This document shows, one piece after another, positions 19,601 through 23,994 of a stretch of 29,379 nucleotides of DNA. Position numbers and translations under genes: made by a program. Source of the DNA: Apostichopus californicus (Eukaryota > Echinodermata > Holothuroidea > Aspidochirotida > Stichopodidae); NCBI GenBank assembly GCA_020650975.1, contig JAIPMN010011879.1, positions 865 through 30,243 of the forward strand, given 5' to 3'. Position 1 is the stretch's first letter. Every line of letters begins with the position of its first letter. The notes beneath the pieces are model-generated. The model did not search any database. It had not been told where the DNA came from and saw only the letters and a list, made by a program, of their open reading frames with translations.

Positions 19601-22393
19601 AAAAATGCATTACGCTCGACATTTTGGCGAGTGGCTCATTCGCTTACTGCCTTTATACGATAGGCTTACTATTAACTTGTGAGCCAATCAACAAAGGCCT
19701 ATTGCCTAATGTTACACATCACAGTAGAATTATCAAGTGCACTGTTACAAGTAGGTCCTAAGGAACAGCTCTGTTCACCAGCTCGAAATAATTTGATACT
19801 AATCGACTAAATGATGCACGATAGGTGAAACCAAACTGAAAACTACAAACTTAAATAAATGCGTAACGACAACACAAACAGGGGTAACGCATGAATATCA
19901 TGTTTTAAACACTTTTGACGAAGCACAATTTAAATAGATCGTTTTTGCTGTAAACAACTAACAGTAACACTGAACCGAGATATCCTAAGTTAGGCCATAC
20001 TACCTAGGCTTATATCACACAAACACTTTGCGAGAGAAAATGGCGAGTAAATTTAACTTTTTGGCGAGTAGAATTTTAGACTCGGTCGCCAGTTGGCGAA
20101 TAGTTTTAAAAAAATTTGTCGAGGCCTGTTGTAAGGCTATATATGATAAACCATAAAACATGTTTTAGTCTTGAAAATGGCTGGGATTGCATTCACTTAA
20201 ATGGGTGTGAGAACCAATTTTGATGTTTCGTTCACTCAAACATGTCCATCAGAAGTTAATTTGCTGGCAACTTAAAATTAACATTAGCCTCTGAAGAAGA
20301 TCCTGCTACGATAGAAACGTCAGGCCCTCTTACTTTTACACATAAAATTAACTTAATTAGCTTCTGTTTGCTCTCTCAGGTTGCGACCATCTTTGAAATT
20401 CATTCACTGGAATACGGACGGTTGGAAGACGGGTCTCTGCTCTGTTGCTCCCGTGGGACACCCCTATTCTTTATTGACACTGGCCAATAACACCTGCCTC
20501 TGTCATAACTTTGGCGAGCTGAAGGACAGATTTGTGAAACTGTTCAGGAGGAAGGTAAAGTTTGTATTAATTAAGACTTGCTTTGACTTAGGCTGTAGTC
20601 TAGCGTTTAACCCAAACTTCTTTTTCCGGTGACCCAACGTGCTCTTCATGTTTACGAGTCGTGACCCCAGCTTGCTGCAGTTCAAGTGTTTGTGTACTAT
20701 TATTTAGTATTAATTATTATTATGTTATTGAGTACAACTGATAAAAATCTTTGTCAGAGGTATTCTTTTAAGGTCTATTACACAGATTTATAATATTAAC
20801 AAAGGAACAAACCTTTGGATTTGGAGTGCTAAGCAATTACTGCATCTCGTTGTATGTGTAACTATAAAAGAGACTCAAAGTTCTACCGGTAGTACACATG
20901 ATCAATATTCTCTCTGTTTCACACTGGTTAAAGGGAGAAAGATATTCCAGCAAGGGCGTAGGAACCGGGGGGGGTGCTGAAAAATATGAGGTGGGGGGCG
21001 GAAGTATCATTCCGCCCCCCCCCCGCTTCGCAAGTCAGAAAACCCCTTTTTCATTTCTCAATAAATGATAACAACATTCGTCATTTTACTCAGAACATTT
21101 TGGCAGAAAAAAATCTCATTTGTAGCACCAAATTGCATCTAAGGCCAGGTGAAAATGCAAAATTACTTACAAAATGGAGTGGGTGTTGAAGTGTGCTATA
21201 TTGTACCAAATTGCATCTGAGACCACCTGCAAATGCCAAAAAATTCCAAAGGGGAGGGGGACACCCCCCCTTAGACCCCTCCCCCAGGCCGGCCATCAGT
21301 CTTCAGCCACCCCCACTCAAAAGTACCTTCCTTCGCCACTGTAATCCAGAATGTTGTATCTGACAGACAAAAATTTGCTTAATGACTCACTCTTATGTTG
21401 GGGACACGACCCATAGTTTGGGATGCAGTGCTTTCTCAAATTGAGGATGTGAAAGGACTTGGTTTAATTTATACTTACACCTGATTGCAAAGTCTAGATT
21501 TTGTCGTCTGACTCTCAGTACTAAATTGTGTGTGAAAGTAAGCCGGCCTGACGTTTCGATGCAGGATCTTCTTCAGAGGCTGAATGACAAGTAACAGTTA
21601 CAAAAGGGACAAATACAAACCTATCTGTATTCTGTGTTTGTGTGTGTGTGTATTTGTCCCTGCTGTTACTGTTACTTGTCATTTAGCCTCTGAAGAAGAT
21701 CCTGCTAGGATCTAAAAATGAGGCCACCTTACTTTTACACATTCTATTACACAGGCTCTTTTAGTGGATAAGCAGTTTGCTAACAGTTTTTTTTTATTTT
21801 GAATTACGAAACAACTGTCTTGGAATTCTCTTCAGCAGATGAATGGTCAGGTTATTACCTGCTTATTAGTAATAACCTTGTCGTCTAGCATCAGCTTCCA
21901 GACTTCTTTAACTGGCCACTCATATGCTCGTCATATTTTCAGTTGTGGTCGTACGTTCAGATTATTGTGAGAATTACAGGCAGTCGTAAGGCTAGGAATA
22001 CTGACAGTTCATCTTGCTAGACGTAATTCAATATTGGAACTGCTGTATTAATGTAATCAACATCCACTCGGAATATTCTCTGTACGAAAATGTGTCTCCG
22101 GACGAAAAAGTACGAAACTTCAATTGGTCGGGAGATGTTTCTCCAGGTGTAAAGTTTAGTTTAAACAGTAACAAAACTGGCTAATAGTCAAGATAGGTTA
22201 TCAATAACAGATTTATTTCTTACAAAACTTTGGTTCATTACAGGCACACATCCATCACTACACCAGTGTGGAGGGTATGGATACCGAACTATTTAACCAA
22301 AGTTTGGAATCGTTGCAAAGTTTGATAGAGGAATATCAACAATTAGATGTCAAACAAGCTGAGAGCACACCAAGGCTGCAGGTACCCTGCTGA
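4646..22393 (+). CDS. TUBE1: Epsilon-tubulin, 13-exon gene (482 aa)
   Basis: Epsilon-tubulin is a GTP-binding tubulin of centrioles and basal bodies. With delta-tubulin and TEDC1/TEDC2 it supports triplet microtubules and centriole maturation. The spliced CDS (exons listed in the summary) is 1449 nt including the stop. Visible signatures are the N-terminal [15 protein letters not shown] (residues 1-15), the GTP-binding glycine loop GGGTGSG (151-157), SPYNS after the beta-sheet strand, and [10 protein letters not shown] (299-308), the conserved start of the intermediate domain. A basic, Gly/Pro-rich segment at about 232-263 occupies the place of the epsilon-specific insertion and is followed by KPFDAMN. 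Intron phases run 1,0,2,0,2,1,2,0,2,2,2,0 and all introns are GT-AG. The start ATG has context GCAGCC upstream, and no other in-frame ATG lies just upstream. The C-terminus reads PRLQVPC, ending where vertebrate TUBE1 ends after PRL. Family identity is secure; exact 5' UTR and 3' end are inferred. Confidence 0.96.
4671..5080. other. TUBE1: TUBE1 intron 1, unique part
   Basis: This intron runs 4671-5649. The first 400 bases show no structure; the continuous ORF through them is simply intron read-through in the exon 1 frame. The rest of the intron contains the SINE at 5081-5390. Confidence 0.6.
5081..5390 (-). mobile_element. tRNA-derived SINE, minus strand, in TUBE1 intron 1
   Basis: On the minus strand the element begins with a class-II tRNA-like head. 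An A-box-like GTGGTCGAGTGGATAAAGG is at 5367-5385, then GATAAAGGCGGTGGCATT, a long variable region, and a B-box-like AGGTTTGATACCC just before GGCCGGGTC. The body includes GTTTTCCCATCTGAAAT (5240-5256) and the 3' tail is (ATT)n at 5083-5099. The serine/leucine-like layout is inferred from the long variable arm. The same head and body flank the array in intron 10 (16201-17245). No target-site duplication was evident. Confidence 0.75.
5650..5669 (+). CDS. TUBE1: TUBE1 exon 2, 20-nt microexon
   Basis: This exon supplies two bases of V9 and all of GQCGNQ (10-15), the N-terminal nucleotide-contacting loop conserved across tubulins. It is bounded by CATGACAG and GTGAGT and sits between introns of 979 and 1813 bp. 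Without it the frame would be lost, so the call rests on frame, splice signals and family conservation together. Confidence 0.93.
5974..6285 (+). mobile_element. tRNA-derived SINE in TUBE1 intron 2
   Basis: The head is tRNA-like. An A-box region TGGCCAATTGGCTAAGGCG lies at 5982-6000, an anticodon-arm-like GGACTCGTGATCC at 6003-6015, and a B box GGTTCGATTCA at 6027-6037. The body has CTCTCCACCCAGGTGTTAAA, common in SINEs of aquatic animals as I recall them. The 3' end reads AGCGCTATATAAAAA followed by (ATT)n. The GCGCTATATAA tail is shared with the LINE fragment at 23549-23831, suggesting that type of LINE as mobilising partner. Confidence 0.85.
6627..7020. mobile_element. hAT MITE with perfect 8-bp TSD (TUBE1 intron 2)
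   Basis: The termini CAGGGTTGTCCAA and TTTGGACAACCCTG are inverted repeats. The 8-bp duplication CTCTAGAC flanks it exactly at 6619-6626 and 7021-7028. The 8-bp TSD and CAGGG ends are diagnostic of the hAT superfamily, and the ends resemble Charlie-type elements. Inside are complementary GGGCCG and CGGGCCGG blocks and a poly-C run. No transposase domain is recognisable in 394 bp. Confidence 0.93.
7029..7482. other. TUBE1: TUBE1 intron 2, 3' part
   Basis: I see no repeat or gene here beyond the short direct repeat TAACTCCCCCTAACTCCC near 7095 and the exon 3 acceptor (CGTTACAG) at its end. Confidence 0.5.
7483..7589 (+). CDS. TUBE1: TUBE1 exon 3
   Basis: Encodes residues 16-50 plus two bases of R51, from [15 protein letters not shown] to FFRNVDS. 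The acceptor is CGTTACAG and the donor AG|GTAACT, phase 2. The IGxxFWxLxxxEH pattern is the conserved tubulin helix after the first nucleotide loop. Confidence 0.96.
7830..8385. repeat. 28-bp minisatellite in TUBE1 intron 3
   Basis: The unit is GGGTGCTCTGGTGTGGGATG plus TCATTCGT, about 28 bp and roughly 20 copies. It lacks stop codons in several frames, so long ORFs (up to 156 codons) run through it. Three units make 84 bp, or 28 codons, hence a repeating peptide when translated. There is no start context, splice link or protein family to support coding. It is not obviously derived from exon 3 or exon 4. Confidence 0.93.
8510..8576 (+). CDS. TUBE1: TUBE1 exon 4
   Basis: Completes R51 and encodes residues 52-73, ending in KISSLKAR. 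The acceptor is AATCAACAG and the donor AGG|GTGAGT, phase 0. The first half ([14 protein letters not shown]) is the variable loop of epsilon-tubulin; ISSLKARAV is conserved. Confidence 0.95.
8650..9116. mobile_element. hAT MITE with perfect 8-bp TSD (TUBE1 intron 4)
   Basis: The ends are CAGTGGCGGAGC and GCTCCCGCCACTG, and the 8-bp duplication CCCCAGTT is exact at 8642-8649 and 9117-9124. The element is 467 bp. It has a core block, GGTCATTTCCGGCGATCT through CGCGCCAACCTGTGGTGGCG, that recurs in the elements at 28349-28650 and, inverted, near 28810-28910. Non-autonomous hAT element; no transposase seen. Confidence 0.94.
9614..9729 (+). CDS. TUBE1: TUBE1 exon 5
   Basis: Encodes residues 74-111 plus two bases of W112, starting [14 protein letters not shown] and ending SGCGNNW. 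The acceptor is TTTTTGTAG and the donor TG|GTGCGT, phase 2. The V-D-M-E pattern is the tubulin T3-side strand that precedes the nucleotide-binding loop. Confidence 0.96.
9970..10410 (+). repeat. Degenerate ~70-bp tandem copies of the exon 6 acceptor region
   Basis: Six upstream copies can be aligned to the real exon 6 start. The positions matching GGCCGTGGGCC at 10392 are about 9974, 10048, 10119, 10193, 10255 and 10322, so spacing is 62-74 bp. The copy at 10193 keeps the first 15 exon bases exactly (GGCCGTGGGCCACAA) behind a TAG acceptor-like triplet. Several copies also share CTGTAAACAG-like and ATGGAATTCTGT-like blocks. The array therefore carries decoy 3' splice sites. Confidence 0.8.
10392..10513 (+). 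CDS. TUBE1: TUBE1 exon 6
   Basis: Completes W112 and encodes residues 113-152 plus one base of G153. It ends in [17 protein letters not shown], leading into the GTP-binding glycine loop. The acceptor is TTCAAACAG and the donor GAG|GTGAGT, phase 1. It lies at the end of an array of degenerate copies of its own 5' edge. Confidence 0.96.
10514..11379. other. TUBE1: TUBE1 intron 6, 5' part
   Basis: I see no gene or clear element. Overlapping ORFs on both strands around 10913-11282 have no recognisable family and are probably chance. Confidence 0.5.
11385..11700. repeat. Tandem repeat, ~85-90 bp, about 3.5 copies (intron 6)
   Basis: Units share TACTCTTCGAACCCTGCC, then TGCCCTTAACCAAGGAC, then TACAATAATGACCCTAATCT. 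Copies begin near 11407, 11492, 11580 and 11665, the last being partial. No coding potential is apparent. Confidence 0.85.
11701..12464. other. TUBE1: TUBE1 intron 6, 3' part
   Basis: No supported feature apart from a small inverted repeat, GAAGTTGTTAATAACAACTTC, near 12053-12073 and the exon 7 acceptor (ATCTTCAG) at its end. Confidence 0.5.
12465..12531 (+). CDS. TUBE1: TUBE1 exon 7
   Basis: Completes G153 and encodes residues 154-174 plus two bases of R175: [20 protein letters not shown] and Y174. It holds the second half of the tubulin signature GGGTGSG. The donor is AG|GTCAGT, phase 2. The last 18 exon bases and the donor are repeated as the downstream minisatellite. Confidence 0.96.
12514..13069 (+). 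repeat. 31-bp minisatellite copying exon 7's donor edge
   Basis: About 18 copies are present if the exon edge itself counts as the first. The core is TTTATAGGTCAGTACGACAG and the period is 31 bp, for example donor GT positions at 12532 and 12563. Most copies keep AG|GTCAGT, the exact donor of exon 7. The copy with its donor near 12963 matches the exon for 18 exonic bases (ATACCCCGACGTTTATAG, 12945-12962). Reading past the first donor in frame gives a TGA within the next unit. Confidence 0.95.
13172..13292 (+). CDS. TUBE1: TUBE1 exon 8
   Basis: Completes R175 and encodes residues 176-215, including [20 protein letters not shown] and ending [10 protein letters not shown]. The acceptor is TTTAATAG and the donor CAG|GTAACT, phase 0. 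SPYNS and the D-N-x pattern are typical of the nucleotide-binding domain of tubulins. Confidence 0.96.
13293..13975 (+). repeat. Degenerate copies of exon 8 and its donor in intron 8
   Basis: Exon 8 has ACGTCCCCGTACAATAGTG then TCCTCGCCATG, and its end reads GTGGAAAACCAG then GTAACTCCCTA. Related blocks recur in the intron at about 13325 (CGATAGTGTCCCGAC), 13400-13450 (TGTCCTGACCTGTAGATATT then CAGTTAACTCCTA), 13470-13505 (ACAATAGTGTCCTGGCATGT), and 13921-13972 (AATAGCGTCCTGGCATTTGG then CCAGGTACTAATCCCTTA). The middle of exon 8 is missing in the copies. A foldback MITE splits the last copies. Confidence 0.7.
13534..13920 (+). mobile_element. Foldback MITE copy 1 (TUBE1 intron 8)
   Basis: The ends are ATTATACAA and TTGTATAAT, inverted. 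The left part contains a long hairpin at about 13567-13678, in which TGCAATAGTGCAAATATTTC pairs with GAAATATTTGCACTATTGCA across a GAGGCGCAGCCGAG loop. The right part (about 13740-13910) is not palindromic. An inverted copy of the whole element lies at 18820-19215. An ORF runs through both copies but the differences include amino-acid changes in clusters, so coding is unlikely. Confidence 0.88.
14059..14255 (+). CDS. TUBE1: TUBE1 exon 9
   Basis: Encodes residues 216-280 plus two bases of S281. It begins [13 protein letters not shown], contains the basic Gly/Pro-rich insertion (about 232-263, with KRTQRK), and ends [18 protein letters not shown]. The insertion has the position and character of the epsilon-specific loop; its sequence is poorly conserved in the family. 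The acceptor is ACTGACAG and the donor AG|GTTCGT, phase 2. Confidence 0.95.
14256..14798. other. TUBE1: TUBE1 intron 9
   Basis: No element or repeat recognised in this 543-bp intron. Confidence 0.5.
14799..14939 (+). CDS. TUBE1: TUBE1 exon 10
   Basis: Completes S281 and encodes residues 282-327 plus two bases of R328: from [14 protein letters not shown] through [14 protein letters not shown] to LRIPAR. RFxGSLNxDLNE and [10 protein letters not shown] are core tubulin signatures. The acceptor is TTCTTACAG and the donor AG|GTAACA, phase 2. Confidence 0.97.
14991..16026. mobile_element. Long-TIR palindromic element (TUBE1 intron 10), interrupted
   Basis: The outer ends AATAGTCCAGGTCAAAATT (about 14994-15012) and AATTTTGACCTGGACTATT (about 16009-16027) are exact inverted repeats. 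Pairing resumes further in: GAGGAACATAAT with ATTATGTTCCTC, and GAAGTTGCCACCTTTCGT near 15672 with ACGAAAGGTGGCAACTTC near 15898. The left arm is interrupted by the TTAA MITE at 15030-15641. Element superfamily is not clear. Confidence 0.75.
15030..15641. mobile_element. TTAA-flanked MITE nested in the palindromic element
   Basis: The ends AGCAGCATTTTGC (15030-15042) and GCAAAATGCTGCT (15629-15641) are perfect inverted repeats flanked by TTAA at 15026-15029 and 15642-15645. The 612-bp insert separates sequence that is continuous in the opposite arm of the host element, which supports a real insertion. It contains a small hairpin (GTACCAGGGAGTT with AACTCCCTGGTTGTAC) near 15310-15342. TTAA flanks suggest a piggyBac-type mechanism. 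Confidence 0.82.
16195..17400 (+). mobile_element. SINE with an internal 61-bp B-box array (TUBE1 intron 10)
   Basis: The head at 16201 (GATAAAGGTGGTGGCATT) and the body at 17229-17245 (GTTTTCCCATCTGAAAT) match the intron 1 SINE on its minus strand. Between them lies a tandem array at about 16240-17215 of some 16 units of about 61 bp. Each unit has a T-arm/B-box-like GGTTGTGGGTTCAATCCCTA, then AGCTGGCCAAAGTAAGCTGG, then CTTTGTCATACAGCATCTCA. The unit corresponds to the B-box and following segment of the SINE, where the single copy has AGGTTTGATACCC and AGTAAGGTGGGTTTTTCAT. Confidence 0.85.
17401..18010. other. TUBE1: TUBE1 intron 10, 3' part
   Basis: No supported gene or repeat. ORFs here lack recognisable families. 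The exon 11 acceptor (CGTCATTAG) closes the intron. Confidence 0.5.
18011..18151 (+). CDS. TUBE1: TUBE1 exon 11
   Basis: Completes R328 and encodes residues 329-374 plus two bases of R375: [15 protein letters not shown], then [14 protein letters not shown], then [18 protein letters not shown] is a hallmark of epsilon-tubulin. Splicing at the first of two ATTAG repeats gives the correct R-L-D-Q-M frame. The donor is ACAG|GTCAGA, phase 2. Confidence 0.96.
18142..18745 (+). repeat. ~145-bp tandem repeat copying exon 11's donor edge
   Basis: The exon end ATATAGACAG with its donor GTCAGATG (18142-18159) recurs at 18302 and 18447, and as ATATTGACAG at 18593, spacing 160, 145 and 146 bp. Each unit continues into TG-rich sequence (ATGCCATGTTGTGTTGTGTC, then CTCTGCTGTACCATGCTGTA). 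A partial fifth unit precedes the MITE at 18820 and diverged pieces follow it near 19210. Each full unit carries a copy of the donor. Confidence 0.92.
18820..19215 (-). mobile_element. Foldback MITE copy 2, inverted (TUBE1 intron 11)
   Basis: This is the reverse-complement copy of the element at 13534-13920. It starts ATTATACAACACC and ends near TTGTATACT. The hairpin part lies at its right side, around 19070-19185, with the loop CTCGGCTGCGCCTC. Similarity runs over the whole length with scattered substitutions and a small extra segment near 19020. It sits inside the exon 11-edge repeat array. Confidence 0.88.
19538..20128. mobile_element. hAT-type MITE, 591 bp (TUBE1 intron 11)
   Basis: The ends CAGGCCTCGACAAAT and ATTTGTCGAGGCCTG are perfect 15-bp inverted repeats. 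The flanks GTGTAAGG (19530-19537) and TTGTAAGG (20129-20136) are an 8-bp duplication with one mismatch. Subterminal GGCGAGT/ACTCGCC and GGTCGCCA-type words occur at both sides and could be transposase-binding repeats. No transposase is seen. Confidence 0.9.
20285..20345 (+). repeat. CTGAAGAAGATCC repeat, solo copy
   Basis: The sequence has GCCTCTGAAGAAGATCCTGC, then GAAACGTCAGGCC, then TTACTTTTACACA. The same block occurs twice, in opposite orientations, at 21530-21741. The arrangement CTGAAGA, short helix, GAAAC, GTC and flanking GCCT/AGGC resembles a degenerate hammerhead core of the kind found in Penelope-like elements, but this is only a resemblance. Confidence 0.55.
20380..20554 (+). CDS. 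TUBE1: TUBE1 exon 12
   Basis: Completes R375 and encodes residues 376-433: [19 protein letters not shown], then [19 protein letters not shown], ending FVKLFRRK. The W-N-x-x-GWK-x-x-LC-S-V pattern and LANNT are typical of the tubulin C-terminal region. The acceptor is CTCTCTCAG and the donor AAG|GTAAAG, phase 0. Confidence 0.96.
20951..21341. mobile_element. hAT-type MITE, 391 bp (TUBE1 intron 12)
   Basis: The left end CAAGGGCGTAGGAACC and the reverse complement of the right end, CAGTGGCGAAGGAAGG, are imperfect inverted repeats. The flanks TATTCCAG (20943-20950) and TAATCCAG (21342-21349) are an 8-bp duplication with one mismatch. Inside, ACCAAATTGCATCT occurs twice (about 21128 and 21205), and G/C runs lie near both ends. 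Confidence 0.85.
21530..21745. repeat. Inverted pair of CTGAAGAAGATCC repeats
   Basis: The left arm (about 21530-21619) and right arm (about 21647-21741) are inverted copies. AGCCTCTGAAGAAGATCCTG is present in the right arm and its complement in the left, continuing through GACAAGTAACAG. The loop contains a short GT run. A third copy lies at 20285-20345. Confidence 0.8.
21746..22243. other. TUBE1: TUBE1 intron 12, 3' part
   Basis: No gene or repeat recognised. The exon 13 acceptor (TCATTACAG) closes the intron. Confidence 0.5.
22244..22393 (+). CDS. TUBE1: TUBE1 exon 13, terminal coding exon
   Basis: Encodes residues 434-482: [13 protein letters not shown], then [16 protein letters not shown], ending STPRLQVPC and TGA at 22391-22393. 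Vertebrate TUBE1 also ends four residues after PRL, which favours read-through to this stop. A GT at 22382 after CTGCAG looks like a donor, so splicing to a further exon is an alternative I cannot exclude. The exon's 3' edge is tandemly repeated downstream. Confidence 0.88.
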   Translation, partial: AHIHHYTSVEGMDTELFNQSLESLQSLIEEYQQLDVKQAESTPRLQVPC

Positions 22394-22735
22394 GTAAGGG
22401 AGGGGGGCAGGCTGAGTGCAGACCAAGGCTCTAGGTACCCTGCTGAGTAAGGGAGGGGGCAGGCTGAGTGCAGACCAAGGCTTCAGGTACCCTGCTGAGT
22501 AAGGGAGGGGGGCAGGCTGAGTGCAGACCAAGGCTCTAGGTACCCTGCTGAGTAAGGGAGGGGGGCAGACCAAGGCTTCAGGTACCCTGCTGAGGAAGGG
22601 AGGGGGGCAGACCAAGGCTTCAGGTACCCTGCTGAGTAAGGGAGGGGGGGCAGGCTGAATGCAGACCAAGGCTGCAGGTACCCTGCGGAGTAAGGGAGGG
22701 GGGCAGGCTGAGTGCAGACCAAGGTTTGTGTATGC
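22355..22735 (+). repeat. ~53-bp tandem repeat copying the TUBE1 CDS end
   Basis: The CDS end ACCAAGGCTGCAGGTACCCT then GCTGAGTAAGG is repeated about seven times, with ACCAAGGCT at roughly 22368, 22422, 22475, 22526, 22569, 22611 and 22666 and a partial copy at 22718. Two short units (about 42 bp) lack the GCTGAGTGC segment. Each copy also has a GGGAGGGGGGCAG run. On the minus strand the array reads as proline-rich ORFs, which I regard as artefacts. Confidence 0.93.
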
Positions 22736-23060
22736 ACCCCATCACACCACCGCATCTACCTGTGGGTAAAAGCCTACTCGGGGAGTGGGAGGTGGACAGA
22801 TAAAGCGTCCAACTCCGTATTTGCATGTATGATAGGAAACTTTTACCAAATGATCTTAATGATAATGCTGCTGTGTGTTTGGGATTGCACAAGATTGAGG
22901 AGAAGAAGAAAATAGATCGAGCATATTCAAAACCCATCACTTTTGATAGGAAATTAAGCATTGTGTTAAATAAAGACAATGATGCAATAATTATGGCTCA
23001 GTGTATTGTTTTGAGGATCAGCATTGTGGAATGAAGCAACAATAAAAATATGGTGCCTCC
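22394..23060 (+). other. TUBE1: Probable TUBE1 3' UTR with polyadenylation signals
   Basis: AATAAA occurs at 22969-22974 and at 23041-23046. Either could serve as the polyadenylation signal, which would place the CDS-edge repeat array inside the 3' UTR. The assignment is inferred from position only. Confidence 0.5.
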
Positions 23061-23254
23061 AGCCCCACCGCCACCCCACCCACTCCCAAACCCCCACCCC
23101 CACCGCACCCCTACCCCGCATCCCTCAAATGCCTTGGAATAGGCTTGCTTGAGAAAGTAGGTCAATGCAAATATCTCTGTGACATAGGCCAATGATGACC
23201 ATTGCATGGGTTGTTCCCATTTTCCTTCCACCGCATCTTTCCTCAGAATGTAGT

Positions 23255-23480
23255 GTATGGCTTGGGTGTGTGTGTGTGCGTTTGTTTTGTATTCTGACCG
23301 AGGACTTGAACAAAAGAATTCCAGGTCCTCGGTTGTGATTTCTAAAGAATCACCACGTCCTCGGAAGAATTCTATTGTATGGGGTATTTTTAAGGTTAGG
23401 GTACGTGGATTTGAACAATGGAAAATACAATGGGGTCCTCGGTCTGAATGTAATACAAGCGTGTGTGTGTGTGTATGACA
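23255..23480. repeat. Short inverted-repeat segment flanked by GT runs
   Basis: TTGTATTCTGACCGAGGAC (near 23286) and GTCCTCGGTCTGAATG (near 23435) are inverted, each next to a GT microsatellite (about 23266 and 23461). GGTCCTCGG and CGTCCTCGG also occur between them (near 23325 and 23350). It may be a small MITE bounded by microsatellite sequence; no TSD was evident. Confidence 0.45.
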
Positions 23481-23548
23481 CCATGCCTTTTAAGGAATAT
23501 TTCAGCGGATAAAGTTCACTTTTTAATAGAAAAAAAAAGAACATTAGC

Positions 23549-23831
23549 TGGATATGCTCCCTGTGTCCACTAATACTTATGGCGAGCGATCTTTCCAGTA
23601 CTCCTCAACCCTCCTTTGGAATGAACTCCCACTCAACATAAAGAATGTCGTGTCTGTGGAGATGTTCAAAACTGTTTTGAAGACACACCTGTTTTCATTG
23701 TTATAATTGTTATGTTTACTCTTATTGTATATTGTGTACATATCTTTCACTTTCTTTTGTACAGCGCGGCGAGACTTTATTGTAAGTCGCGCTATATAAG
23801 AACTGTTTATTATTATTATTATTATATTATT
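23549..23831 (+). mobile_element. 5'-truncated LINE 3' end (CR1/L2-like)
   Basis: The + strand frame gives TYGERSFQYSSTLLWNELPL, then NIKNVVSVEMFKTVLKTHLF and a stop. This is the typical C-terminus of non-LTR retrotransposon reverse transcriptases of the CR1/L2/Rex1 group (LWNxLP...FKxxLKTxLF). A short 3' UTR follows with GCGCTATATAAG (23789-23800) and a (TTA)n tail ending near 23831. Only the extreme 3' end is present, so it is a dead 5'-truncated insertion. Confidence 0.88.
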
Positions 23832-23937
23832 CACAGTAGGAAGTTAAAACTGCATTGTGACAGCAATTTCAATCTCAGAAGCAATAGAATATGAAATATT
23901 TTTTTTGGTTCAATGATAATCGTAATCTATGCATTCA

Positions 23938-23992
23938 TGATGGCGTATGTGTGCGCGTGTGTGTATGTGTGTGTGTGTGTGAGTGCGTTTGT
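23938..23992. repeat. GT microsatellite
   Basis: Interrupted (GT)n with GC and AT steps, immediately before the satellite array. Confidence 0.9.
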
Positions 23993-23994
23993 GA

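Noticed and set aside
22343-22979. Proline-rich minus-strand ORFs
   Set aside because: They are translations of the ~53-bp array derived from the end of TUBE1 and depend entirely on the repeat.
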